Shown: positions 27,956 to 37,045, counted from the stretch's first letter. The stretch: DNA of 48,740 bases from Pleurocapsaceae cyanobacterium CSU_1_1 (GCA_012034765.1 JAAUOU010000018.1:1-48740), one strand, 5' to 3'. Numbers and translations are program-made. Notes: generated by a model from the letters alone, not told the origin.

Positions 27956-29296
27956 TTAATTGCTCTCAAACAAATTCCAAGAATTTAAAGCTCTCAGTTG
28001 AGGTGTTTTTTTCGATTGATGGGTTTGCATTCTGGTCAAAACATCGTCCAAAATTGTCACTGCTTCGGCAAGATATTCTCCTTTATTTAACATGACGCAC
28101 TCGGCTCGTTCCGACATAGCCGCGTCAGTCATTTCCGATCGCGAGGGAATACCTTTTTTGACCAGATTTTCTAAAACTTGAGTTGCCCAAATTACTGGGA
28201 CGTGGGCAGCTTCGCACAACCAGAGAATCTCTTCTTGCATTTCAGCAAGGCGTTGATAGCCGATCTCGACAGCTAAATCGCCTCTGGCAATCATTACGGC
28301 AAAGGGTTGTTTTCCCGCAGCATAGACGATTAACTCTGGTAGATTGCGGATAGCTTCGGGAGTTTCAATTTTTGCCACGATCGCGGGGAGAAAAGCGCGA
28401 TCGCCCAAGCGAGTTTTTAATTCTTGTTGCAGCAAAACAATATCGGCGACTTCTTGAACGAAGGAATAGCCGATCGCATCGGCGTGAGTTGCTACAAAAT
28501 CGAGGTCTTGGCGGTCTTTACTAGTAAGAGAACTCAAACGTAAACGAGTATCGGGAAAATTCAATCCTTTGTCGGGACGAATTTTTTCACCTTTGGAACG
28601 GGCGTGAGTAATTTTCAGTCGGACTCCTTCTAGAGCGATAGATTCGACTATTGCACCGATGTGTCCGTCATCAATCCAGACACTTGCCCCTACTTGCAGG
28701 CGATTAAGAATTTCGGGAATACTGCAACTAGCTTGACACTCATCAAAATTGTCTTTTTTCGGTGGATCGCGCCTCAGTAACAAAGAATCGCCTTTAAATA
28801 GCTTCTGCTTTCCTTTGGCAAACACAACTTCACCAAGACGAGGTTTTGGTCCCCCAAGATCCATCAATACTTTGCAAGAAAGCCCTGTTTCTCTTTCTGC
28901 TTGACGTACATGAGCGATCGCCGCCTTCCATTCATTGATCGTATCGTGGGCGCAGTTGATACGAACGCAATCGGTTCCTCGTTGTAACAAGTTTTTGACA
29001 AATTGATAATCATCAGCAGCAATGGTTGGTAAAGTAACCATGATTCTGACTTGACGATGAGTTGCTGCTTTACCAAACACATCCTCAGTATGACTTTGCA
29101 GGAGGCGATCGCCTTCAAAAAATTTCTTGACGCTTAGGTGAGATGGTAAGAAGGCGGGATCTACACCACACACTTTTCCCAAAGTAAAAATCACAGCATC
29201 CAAATTTGCCATTACCTGCGCTTCAATTCGTCCTAGAGATGACAAACCCCAAGGTTTTAAAGCTAATTGCAAAGGTCGCAAGTCATGTTGCCTCAA
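27956..29296 (-). CDS. Pyruvate-kinase-like protein, 5' end lost
   Basis: 446 codons. The pyruvate kinase barrel is evident: VRIMVTLPTIAADDYQFVKN near 80, VRINCAHDTINEW, KVLMDLGGPKPRLGE, IVAKIETPEAIRNLPEL and IARGDLAVEIGYQRLAEMQE, with ATQVLENLVKKGIPSRSEMT. Domain B is present; the C-terminal allosteric domain is absent. An N-terminal extension is typical of a cyanobacterial pyruvate-kinase-like family. The frame is open upstream to 29393 with homologous-looking residues (IFQQWQPLIERKTFWDSCLN) but no start codon, and is cut exactly where the antitoxin gene ends. The TTG at 29296 is only a formal start. Confidence 0.75.
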   Translation of the reverse strand: MRQHDLRPLQLALKPWGLSSLGRIEAQVMANLDAVIFTLGKVCGVDPAFLPSHLSVKKFFEGDRLLQSHTEDVFGKAATHRQVRIMVTLPTIAADDYQFVKNLLQRGTDCVRINCAHDTINEWKAAIAHVRQAERETGLSCKVLMDLGGPKPRLGEVVFAKGKQKLFKGDSLLLRRDPPKKDNFDECQASCSIPEILNRLQVGASVWIDDGHIGAIVESIALEGVRLKITHARSKGEKIRPDKGLNFPDTRLRLSSLTSKDRQDLDFVATHADAIGYSFVQEVADIVLLQQELKTRLGDRAFLPAIVAKIETPEAIRNLPELIVYAAGKQPFAVMIARGDLAVEIGYQRLAEMQEEILWLCEAAHVPVIWATQVLENLVKKGIPSRSEMTDAAMSERAECVMLNKGEYLAEAVTILDDVLTRMQTHQSKKTPQLRALNSWNLFESN

Positions 29297-29389
29297 GGCA
29301 AGATAATAGCAAAGGTTGAGACAGCTATCCCAAAAAGTTTTTCGCTCGATTAAAGGTTGCCACTGCTGAAAAATTTGTTGTCCTTCCCG

Positions 29390-29626
29390 TTAGACAGTCG
29401 GTATCCTGTCATATTCTTCTGGCTCCACATCGGGAACTTTTTCTAAGATTGCCTCATACTTTGCACGATTACCTCTTCTAGCCCTATCCTTGAGGTAATT
29501 CTCTGTCATCAAAGCTGAGAGTTTTTCCGCGATCGCAGTAGATATAAACTGATCGATAGAAATTCCATCACGACCAGCGAGATCGGACAGACTTTTATGT
29601 AATGATTGAACTTGAACAATACTCAT
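29390..29626 (-). CDS. Ribbon-helix-helix/HicB-type antitoxin, orphaned
   Basis: 78 residues: VQVQSLHKSLSDLAGRDGIS, IDQFISTAIAEKLSAL, then a charged C-terminal tail (RARRGNRAKYEAILEKVPDV). The first part is the CopG/HicB ribbon-helix-helix DNA-binding unit. AGGAA precedes the ATG. The ATG overlaps the stop of a PIN-toxin remnant (CCATGAG), showing the old module order toxin-antitoxin. Its stop TAA lies in the same frame as, and directly before, the broken pyruvate-kinase frame. Confidence 0.75.
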   Translation of the reverse strand: MSIVQVQSLHKSLSDLAGRDGISIDQFISTAIAEKLSALMTENYLKDRARRGNRAKYEAILEKVPDVEPEEYDRIPTV

Positions 29627-29739
29627 GGCAGCTTTCCTATCAGGGATAAAAACTCTGAAGGCTTAAGTAGCTTTAAACCAAACTGCTCAATGCCTGCAAA
29701 GTCACGGGTGTTATATCCCTCTTTTGTCAGACTCCGAGT
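29623..29739 (-). pseudogene. C-terminal remnant of a PIN-family toxin (COG1569-like)
   Basis: A frame without start reads LTKEGYNTRDFAGIEQFGLK, then LLKPSEFLSLIGKLP and a stop overlapping the antitoxin start. NTRDF and PSEFL are the end of PIN toxins of the COG1569 type. The N-terminal two thirds are absent, so this module too has kept its antitoxin and lost its toxin. Confidence 0.65.
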
Positions 29740-29807
29740 TCAAGTAATAACAAATAAGAGAGATTATCCAGAAAGAAGTAACGGTTGAAATTGATTCATA
29801 GTATGAA

Positions 29808-29987
29808 TTATTCGACGCTTAAGCGACCGCTCCAATTGCTCACCGTAGTTACGTCTTTCGTCACTGCTGCCAGGAAATCTCCTCTTTTTCTTAGAGCTTC
29901 GTCCCGTTCAAGAACCTCGCTTTGCTGCTGCTTATTCAGTTCATTCCAGCCCTCTTCGCTACCGTATGCTAGACACAAAAATTTCAT
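29808..29987 (-). pseudogene. YCII-related (DGPF) domain fragment
   Basis: From ATG 29987 (GAGAGG upstream) 59 codons read MKFLCLAYGSEEGWNELNKQ, then LRKRGDFLAAVTKDVTTVSN and WSGRLSVE before a stop. That is the first half of a YCII/DGPF protein, which is usually about 120 residues. The second half is missing beyond 29808. Confidence 0.7.
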
Positions 29988-30106
29988 ATTGCCTCTCGGT
30001 GAATCGATCATCACTCTGACTTCGCACATATTGCTGTGCTGACCATTTTAACGCTGAACTCTCACAGATAGCTTCTGAACCACTGCCAACACCAGCAAAT
30101 CAAGCC

Positions 30107-30194
30107 GCATAACGTTCGCGCTCACCGGACGCAGATAACCTTTTCAGCACAACAGACCATTTCGTGCCGTTCTGGTGCAGCGCGGTTGTTGGTC
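30107..30194 (-). other. attC-like recombination site (integron cassette end)
   Basis: Read on the minus strand, 88 bases run from GACCAACAACCGCGCTGCACC to GGTGAGCGCGAACGTTATGC. The inner arms CGCGCTGCACC and GGTGAGCGCG pair except for one unpaired base, as in attC sites, and the end GAACGTTATGC resembles a simple-site R' box (G/TTRRRY with one mismatch). It lies between a hydrolase gene end and a YCII gene start in cassette-like order. No integrase gene is in the window. Confidence 0.45.
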
Positions 30195-30299
30195 TGCTGA
30201 CTGCGATTGAGGTTTATCAGAGTGCAGATTACGCCAAATTTTAGCGCAGTGAGTTGTAAGCAATTCCAGCAGCGATCACCGCGATCGCCTTTCAGGAAT

Positions 30300-30775
30300 T
30301 CAACGGCTCGTGTGCTTGATGATGGCATCAATGATTGTATCCCAATCATTTCGGTGAAGCCCGTGCGCTGTTCCCTCCATGGTTAGCAAGGTGGCATCAG
30401 GAATTTCCTTGGCGAGTGTAACCCCGTTTTGATAGTTAATCATCGGATCTACGGTTCCATGAATAACCAAGGCTGGAATGTTGATTTCCCCAAGCCGACC
30501 GTAATAGTGATCGCCTCCTGAGAGGAGAGCATGGTTGTTCATGCTGGGCAGATTGTTAGCCCGCTTCACTTCTTCCGTAGCCATTGCTCGTATGCTCATT
30601 TCGTCGAAGGGATGCTTAGAACCAGCAGATGCTAATCGCCAGCCTTCAACCAGATAATCAATGACGGCTGCTTCATCTGCCCAATCTAGCGTTGAGGCTG
30701 TGGCAAAGTAAGACAGAAATTCCTCAGTTTTAGATATTCTCTCAAAGAAAACTTGAACATCGAGTATAAGAGGGT
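30300..30775 (-). pseudogene. Alpha/beta hydrolase, C-terminal part
   Basis: An open frame of about 155 codons without a clear start: DVQVFFERISKTEEFLSYFA, DYLVEGWRLASAGSKHPFDE, NIPALVIHGTVDPMINYQNG and TMEGTAHGLHRNDWDTII. The last two hold the catalytic Asp and His of an alpha/beta hydrolase; the Ser nucleophile domain is gone. The frame starts where the CrtISO-like gene ends. An internal ATG at 30599 could still give a 99-residue product. Confidence 0.65.
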
Positions 30776-32383
30776 TTATCGCAATGGAAAGGTGTGAGCT
30801 TGTTTCTGGGCTGCCTCTTGACGCATAGCCGCCATAATTCTGGGGAATCCCGATCCACCATTGACCGCTGCTGCTGCCATGACACCCCCAAAGGCTGCAC
30901 CCATAATTCCTGGACCCAGGGCATCGGCTCCGGTCAGGTAGAGGTTTTGAATTGGCGTTTTGACACCAACCCAGGGTTGCTGCAAGCGATCTGGGACGAA
31001 AGGAATGCCGTAGATTGCACCTCGATCGCTGGCATCGAAATAGGCGATCGTCAATGGAGTCGAGAGATCCGCAAATTCGATCAAATCTTTAAACCCCGGA
31101 TAATGACCTTCCAAAAAATCAACGATGCGTTGTGTGATCCGATCTTTGAGGGCATAGTAATCAGCATCGCGTTTTCTCCAGGGTTGCTCTTGCCATTGGG
31201 TGAAGCACTCATAATCCGCATAGACCATGACTTCAGCAGTGTGTGATTGTGCAGTCGGGTCGTTGAGCGAGGGGAAAGAGAGGAAGCAACTATTAATGCC
31301 CTGTTCTGGCAAGACCCGCTGCAATTGCCACGCCGTGTCATGATCGTAGGAACTGTAAACCCAGTGATGCCCCCCCTGGAACCCGATCGTTTGAGGAGAT
31401 GCTTTCAAGCCCAAAAATAGGAGGAGAACGCTGTGCCCTTTGGGAAATCGCTGGATGGCATTACCATATATTGTCCGCTCCCCGATCGGCAGCAATTTAG
31501 TGTAGGTGTTGAAAGCTCCCGCATCCGAGAACACCACCGGGGCATAATAGGCTTTGATCGCCGCATCTGGATCATGGGTTTTTCGGGCTTTGACCCCAAT
31601 CGCCACCCCATTTTCGACGATAATTTCGGTAACCTGTCGCTGAATGATCGCTTGTCCTCCAGCTTGTTCAATCACCGGCAAGATCTGTTTCGCAATTTCC
31701 TGCGCTCCACCCACGGGATACCATCCCCCCTTCAGATAACTCGACATGACCAGAGCATGGATCGAGAAGATACTTTCAGAGGGCGGCAGTCCATAGGTGC
31801 CCCAAGCAGATGCCAGGAGCGCTTTCAATTGCGGATTGCGGAAGTGTTGGTCGAGATAATCCTTCGTCGTTTGGAGAAAGGTTTTTCCGAAGGAATTTAC
31901 GAGGGATTGGGCGATCGCTCCGAGCCGACCAGGTAAAAAACCAGTGGCTTGACGCAGCCCATGCCACCGACCAAACCAGCGCAAATCCGCAAAGTAACGG
32001 ACAATGCCTGCCTTTTCTTCAGGAAACTTCTGGATCAAATCGGCTTGATAGCGGTTGGGATCAGAATAGACTTCAAAAGTAAAATCTGGATACACCGATG
32101 TTTCAAACGGATCGGGGATTTTTGCCCATTTCAACCTGCCATCGGTGATGTAATCGGAGATCAGCCGTCCGCTTTCGCCCTCTCCCATGTCCCCAACATA
32201 GTGAAGCCCGACATCCCATTGAAAGTTCTGGCGTTTAAATTCCTGGGTGAACCCCCCCAAGATGAAATGTTGCTCTAGAACTAGAACTTTTTGGTGATTG
32301 AATTTTGAGAGGATCGCTGCGACAGTTAATCCACCGATACCAGAACCAATCACGATCGCATCATACTGTTGGAGATGAGACAT
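30776..32383 (-). CDS. CrtISO/retinol-reductase-like FAD oxidoreductase
   Basis: 535 residues. The N-terminal dinucleotide motif YDAIVIGSGIGGLTVAAILS (about 7-26) and C-terminal NLYLTGADALGPGIMGAAFG define the phytoene-desaturase/carotenoid-isomerase superfamily; LVLEQHFILGGFTQEFKR and GLHYVGDM near residues 60-65 point to the all-trans-retinol 13,14-reductase branch. The substrate may be a carotenoid or a polyunsaturated lipid. Its base composition looks richer in G+C than its neighbours (36 of 60 bases at 31921-31980) and it has long open frames on the opposite strand, so it may have been acquired. Confidence 0.8.
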   Translation of the reverse strand: MSHLQQYDAIVIGSGIGGLTVAAILSKFNHQKVLVLEQHFILGGFTQEFKRQNFQWDVGLHYVGDMGEGESGRLISDYITDGRLKWAKIPDPFETSVYPDFTFEVYSDPNRYQADLIQKFPEEKAGIVRYFADLRWFGRWHGLRQATGFLPGRLGAIAQSLVNSFGKTFLQTTKDYLDQHFRNPQLKALLASAWGTYGLPPSESIFSIHALVMSSYLKGGWYPVGGAQEIAKQILPVIEQAGGQAIIQRQVTEIIVENGVAIGVKARKTHDPDAAIKAYYAPVVFSDAGAFNTYTKLLPIGERTIYGNAIQRFPKGHSVLLLFLGLKASPQTIGFQGGHHWVYSSYDHDTAWQLQRVLPEQGINSCFLSFPSLNDPTAQSHTAEVMVYADYECFTQWQEQPWRKRDADYYALKDRITQRIVDFLEGHYPGFKDLIEFADLSTPLTIAYFDASDRGAIYGIPFVPDRLQQPWVGVKTPIQNLYLTGADALGPGIMGAAFGGVMAAAAVNGGSGFPRIMAAMRQEAAQKQAHTFPLR

Positions 32384-32755
32384 CAGAGTATTCTCCTACG
32401 AGATGTTTGTCAATGTCAGTATAATCCCCTTATAGGTCATGTTATTCAGAATTATTCTAGATATCAGACTTTGATTTAGACTATATTACCGTTCGACTGG
32501 CTAGCAACACAGATCGTCACTAGTCTGTTGGGGCTGTCCGTTGAGTCTCATCTCGGAGCTAGCTTACATTTTTTCCTCTATGATGTCCCTAAAGTTTTGA
32601 CCCAGTATCGGCTACCTATTTAATGCTCTCCTTGCCTAATTTTATTGAACAACGCCTTGCCGTAAAACCCTTCACAACATCCTCAAACTTTTTCCTTAAC
32701 TTTAAAATGAATTAGATACAGAGACTCTTCATCACTGTAGGAGAAATAATTAGTT
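32384..32755. other. Spacer before nifJ with a permease remnant
   Basis: About 370 bases. The left half contains the permease fragment described separately; the right half holds the nifJ promoter and ribosome-binding site GTAGGAGA. No other feature seen. Confidence 0.5.
32480..32623 (+). pseudogene. ArsP/DUF318-type permease remnant
   Basis: A frame without start codon reads LPFDWLATQIVTSLLGLSVE, SHLGASLHFFLYDVPKVLTQ and stops. HFFxYDVPKVLL is a block I recall from the N-terminal part of permeases of the DUF318/ArsP type. Only about 45 codons remain. Confidence 0.5.
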
Positions 32756-35700
32756 ATGGTGGGAACACCCGTTAGAGAAAGTATTAGAATACCAGCCGAA
32801 TTTGCCACCCTAGACGGTAATGAAGCCGTTGCTCGCGTAGTCTATGCCCTGAATGAAGTTATAGTTATCTATCCCATTACTCCCTCTTCACCAATGGGTG
32901 AATGGGCGGATACTTGGTCATCCCAGCACCAGCAGAACCTTTGGGAAACTGTGCCGACAGTGGTAGAAATGCAGAGTGAAGGAGGGGTAGCGGGTGCAGT
33001 TCATGGTGCATTACAAACGGGTTCATTGACAACAACTTTTACCGCGTCTCAGGGATTGCTGTTGATGATTCCGAATATGTATAAGATTGCTGGAGAGTTA
33101 ACGCCAACAGTATTTCATGTTGCTGCTAGATCTGTTGCAGCCCAGGCACTTTCTATTTTTGGGGATCATAGCGATGTAATGGCGACTCGCGCTACAGGGT
33201 TTGCTATGCTGTGTTCAGCATCGGTACAGGAAGCTCAGGATATGGCTTTAATTGCTACTGCTGCGACATTGCGATCGCGTATTCCTTTTTTACATTTCTT
33301 TGATGGTTTCCGCACTTCCCATGAAATTCAAAAGATCGAATTGTTAGATGAAACAATAATGCGATCGCTGATCAAGGAAGATGATATCATTGCTCATCGT
33401 CAAAGAGCTTTAACCCCAGATCGCCCAGTTATTAGAGGTACGACACAAAACCCCGATATCTTTTTTCAAGCCAGAGAAACTGTCAATCCTTTTTATCACG
33501 CTTGTCCTGAAATTACCCAGACGGTAATGGATCAGTTTGCTCAACTTACAGGTAGGCAATATCAATTATTTGAATATTATGGAGATCCCCAAGCCGAAAG
33601 AATAATTGTCTTGATGGGTTCGGGCTGCGAAACCGTACAAGAAACAGTAGACTATCTTAACGAACTGAATGAGAAAGTAGGTGTCGTTAAAGTCAGACTC
33701 TATCGTCCCTTCGATCTGCAAAGATTTATCGAGGCGTTACCCAAAACTGTTAAAAGTATCGCGGTTTTAGACCGTACTAAAGAACCAGGCAGTGCAGGAG
33801 AACCGTTGTATTTGGATGTGGTTAATGCCCTCGTCGAAACTTCTCTAGGAAAGCCTTTACCCAAGATCGTTGGGGGAAGATATGGGCTATCCTCCAAAGA
33901 ATTTACCCCCGCCATGATTAAGGGTATATTCGATCATCTAAATTTAACTCCCCCTCTCATCCTTCTTACCAAGGGGGAAGCCACACTGAAAAATCATTTC
34001 ACCATCGGCATCAACGACGATCTAACCCATAGCAGCCTGGAATACGATCCGAACTTTTCTACCGAATCCCCAGATATTATCCGCGCTATCTTCTATGGTT
34101 TGGGTTCCGATGGTACTGTGGGGGCTAATAAAAATACGATTAAGATTATTGGCGAAGCTACCGATAATTATGCCCAGGGTTACTTTGTCTATGATTCTAA
34201 AAAATCGGGTTCGGTTACGGTTTCCCATCTGCGCTTTGGTTCGCAACCAATTCATTCAACCTATTTGGTAAACAAAGCTAGCTTTGTCGGCTGTCATCAG
34301 TGGAACTTTTTAGAAACATTACCTGTTTTAGATTCTATAGAACCCAAAGGAACTTTTTTACTTAATAGCCCCTACAGTCAAGCAGAACTTTGGCAGCAGT
34401 TACCGCAGCAAATCCAACAGCAGATTATTGATCAGCAGCTAAAATTCTATGGCATCAATGCCTATAAAGTTGCTCGCGAAGCAGGAATGAGTAACAGAAT
34501 CAATACGGTAATGCAGGTATGTTTCTTTGCTTTATCGGGAGTGCTGCCCGAAGCTGAGGCAATTAAGGCAATAAAAGAGTCAATTCGCCAAACCTATGGT
34601 AAAAAAGGTGAGCAAATTGTGGAAATGAACCTCAAAGCCGTCGATGCAACCTTAGATAATTTGTTTGAGGTTAAGAGCAATTCACATATTATTGATAATC
34701 GCTTCCCTAGCCCTCCAGGATTGAAAAGAATAAATTCCGACACTGTACCTGAATTTATTAAGACAGCGATCGCTCGTCAGGGAGACACTATACCTGTCAG
34801 TGCTTTACCCTGCGATGGAACTTATCCAACTGGTACTTCTAAGCTAGAAAAACGGAATATTGCTCAAGAAATACCCGTTTGGGATCAAGATGTCTGCGTT
34901 CAGTGTGGTAAATGTGTCATGGTCTGCCCCCATGCAGTAATTCGCAGTAAAGTTTACGAACCCGAACAGTTAGAAAATGCACCAGCTAGTTTTAAAAGTA
35001 GCGATGCCAGAGCCTCGGTGCGGTTTGACCGTGAACACGATTGGCAAGATTTAAAATTTACTATTCAGGTGGCGGCCGAAGACTGCACGGGATGTGGCAT
35101 TTGTGTTGATGTCTGTCCAGCCAAGCATAAATCCCAACCACGCTTCAAAGCGATCAATATGCAGCCTCAATTACCTTTACGGGAACAAGAACGAGCCAAC
35201 TGGGATTTCTTCTTGAATATTCCCAACCCAGACCGTACCAAGCTCAATCTGCATAAAATCAATCAACAGCAAATGCAAGAACCACTGTTTGAATTCTCTG
35301 GTGCTTGTGCAGGGTGTGGTGAAACTCCCTATCTCAAACTAATGAGTCAGCTATTTGGCGATCGCGCTTTGGTGGCAAACGCTACGGGCTGTTCTTCGAT
35401 CTATGGGGGGAACTTGCCTACTACTCCTTGGACGCATAACGCTGAAGGTAGAGGGGTAGCCTGGTCAAATTCCCTCTTTGAAGATAATGCCGAATTCGGG
35501 TTAGGATTCCGCATTTCTCTTGATAAACAGGCTCAATTTGCTGCGGAGTTACTCCAATCATTAGCAGGGGAAGTAGGAGCAGAATTAGCTACCAGCATCT
35601 TAAACGCCGAACAACAAGACGAAGCCGATATCTGCGAACAACGCGATCGCATTACTCAACTCAAAGACAAACTACAAACCATTGTCAGGGCGAAGGTTGG

Positions 35701-36415
35701 TTCGTCCCTACCCAATATATCGCAAGCTAAACAACTCCTATCCCTAGCCGATTACCTAGTCAAAAAAAGCGTCTGGATCGTCGGTGGCGATGGTTGGGGT
35801 TACGACATTGGTTATGGTGGACTCGACCATGTGCTTGCCAGTGGACGTAATGTCAATATCCTTGTGATGGATACAGAGGTTTATTCCAATACTGGCGGGC
35901 AAATGTCCAAAGCTACCCCTAGAGGTGCGGTGGCTAAGTTTGCTGCGGGAGGCAAACCCTCCCCTAAAAAAGATTTAGGTTTGATGGCAATGACTTACGG
36001 CAATGTTTACGTCGCTAATGTTGCTATGGGTGCAAAAGACGAACATACCCTGAGAGCGTTTCTGGAAGCGGAAGCCTATGAAGGAGTATCCTTAATTATT
36101 GCTTATTCCCACTGTATCGCCCACGGCATCAATATGACCACGGCGATGCAGCAACAAAAAGCTTTAGTTGATTCGGGACGTTGGTTGCTCTATCGTTACG
36201 ACCCGAGATGTACAGAACATGGTGAAAACCCACTGGTACTTGATAGCAAAGCACCCAAAGAGACAGTAGAGAAATCTATGTATGCTGAAAATCGTTTCCG
36301 CATGTTGATGCACTCCCAACCCGAACTAGCCAAGAAATTGATGGCTTTGGCACAAGAAGATATTAATACCCGCTATGGGATGTATCAGTATTTGGCAGCT
36401 AAAAAAAATAGTTGA
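32756..36415 (+). CDS. nifJ: Pyruvate:ferredoxin/flavodoxin oxidoreductase
   Basis: 1219 residues, full length for single-chain PFOR. In order: pyruvate-binding N-domain (YPITPSSPMGEWADTW near 40), gamma domain, two [4Fe-4S] motifs starting at C714 (CVQCGKCVMVCP) and C777 (CTGCGICVDVCP), a further cluster region (CAGCGETPYLKL), and the TPP domain from about 1011 (GDGWGYDIGYGG, then MDTEVYSNTGGQMSKATPRG). It makes acetyl-CoA, CO2 and reduced ferredoxin or flavodoxin. In cyanobacteria it works in fermentation and in supplying electrons. Monocistronic, with a good ribosome-binding site. Confidence 0.96.
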   Translation: MVGTPVRESIRIPAEFATLDGNEAVARVVYALNEVIVIYPITPSSPMGEWADTWSSQHQQNLWETVPTVVEMQSEGGVAGAVHGALQTGSLTTTFTASQGLLLMIPNMYKIAGELTPTVFHVAARSVAAQALSIFGDHSDVMATRATGFAMLCSASVQEAQDMALIATAATLRSRIPFLHFFDGFRTSHEIQKIELLDETIMRSLIKEDDIIAHRQRALTPDRPVIRGTTQNPDIFFQARETVNPFYHACPEITQTVMDQFAQLTGRQYQLFEYYGDPQAERIIVLMGSGCETVQETVDYLNELNEKVGVVKVRLYRPFDLQRFIEALPKTVKSIAVLDRTKEPGSAGEPLYLDVVNALVETSLGKPLPKIVGGRYGLSSKEFTPAMIKGIFDHLNLTPPLILLTKGEATLKNHFTIGINDDLTHSSLEYDPNFSTESPDIIRAIFYGLGSDGTVGANKNTIKIIGEATDNYAQGYFVYDSKKSGSVTVSHLRFGSQPIHSTYLVNKASFVGCHQWNFLETLPVLDSIEPKGTFLLNSPYSQAELWQQLPQQIQQQIIDQQLKFYGINAYKVAREAGMSNRINTVMQVCFFALSGVLPEAEAIKAIKESIRQTYGKKGEQIVEMNLKAVDATLDNLFEVKSNSHIIDNRFPSPPGLKRINSDTVPEFIKTAIARQGDTIPVSALPCDGTYPTGTSKLEKRNIAQEIPVWDQDVCVQCGKCVMVCPHAVIRSKVYEPEQLENAPASFKSSDARASVRFDREHDWQDLKFTIQVAAEDCTGCGICVDVCPAKHKSQPRFKAINMQPQLPLREQERANWDFFLNIPNPDRTKLNLHKINQQQMQEPLFEFSGACAGCGETPYLKLMSQLFGDRALVANATGCSSIYGGNLPTTPWTHNAEGRGVAWSNSLFEDNAEFGLGFRISLDKQAQFAAELLQSLAGEVGAELATSILNAEQQDEADICEQRDRITQLKDKLQTIVRAKVGSSLPNISQAKQLLSLADYLVKKSVWIVGGDGWGYDIGYGGLDHVLASGRNVNILVMDTEVYSNTGGQMSKATPRGAVAKFAAGGKPSPKKDLGLMAMTYGNVYVANVAMGAKDEHTLRAFLEAEAYEGVSLIIAYSHCIAHGINMTTAMQQQKALVDSGRWLLYRYDPRCTEHGENPLVLDSKAPKETVEKSMYAENRFRMLMHSQPELAKKLMALAQEDINTRYGMYQYLAAKKNS

Positions 36416-36514
36416 CCAAAAGCTCTAAGCTCGAAATTTTAAGCGTTTTAATCCCTATCTCATCGATTCGGGTTGATGGAGAAGGAGAATAAGCGATCGC
36501 CTATTCAATCAAAT

Positions 36515-36967
36515 TTAGTCTTCGTAGATTCTGGCTTCAGGTGCGCTAGGATTCTCTTCGCAGTACAACTCGAAGTTACTTTTTGGCTTTTCAACAAAAT
36601 CACTTTTATTGAGAAGGTCACTGACTGAAATAATTCCTAGCAACGTATCTTTAACTACAGGAGCGCGACGAAGGCGACTATTAGCAAACAAACGAGCCAC
36701 GTATTCTACGCCTAATTCTGGAGCTACTGTAATACAGGGTATATTGCTAGTTTTTGCGTCTTCACGTACTGCTTTTAAAACCCCATAACCATCCAACTCT
36801 GGCATCGCTAAATCGCAAATGATTAGATCGGGTATGTGTTCTTTAGCTAACTGCAAGCCGATCGCACCATTTTCTGCTGTAATACTTTTAAATCCATAGA
36901 AGTCTAAAATCGCTTGCATTAATTGCCGCATTGAGACTTCATCATCTCCATAGCGAAATTTCTCCAA
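36515..36967 (-). CDS. Response-regulator receiver-CBS chimera
   Basis: 150 residues in one open frame. Residues 8-78 are the first two thirds of a receiver domain (GDDEVSMRQLMQAILDFYGF, then IPDLIICDLAMPELDGYGVL with the phospho-Asp in ICDLAMP). After TSNIP the sequence becomes the second half of a CBS domain (PCITVAPELGVEYVARLFAN, RAPVVKDTLLGIISVSDLL) and a CBS-protein tail. The receiver lacks the strand with the conserved Lys; the CBS part lacks its first motif. It looks like an in-frame deletion fusing two genes. Whether it folds is doubtful. Confidence 0.75.
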   Translation of the reverse strand: MEKFRYGDDEVSMRQLMQAILDFYGFKSITAENGAIGLQLAKEHIPDLIICDLAMPELDGYGVLKAVREDAKTSNIPCITVAPELGVEYVARLFANSRLRRAPVVKDTLLGIISVSDLLNKSDFVEKPKSNFELYCEENPSAPEARIYED

Positions 36968-37045
36968 TCGATGTGAAAACTATCGGTTTTTTAAAGCGAT
37001 CAATGCTTATTTAATCAGTCTGATCTCCAACCATCAGGACATAAC

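Noticed and set aside
30794-32278. Plus-strand ORFs of 90-167 codons opposite the CrtISO-like gene
   Set aside because: The G+C-rich enzyme gene has few stops on the other strand; none shows a family motif, and the minus-strand frame is complete.
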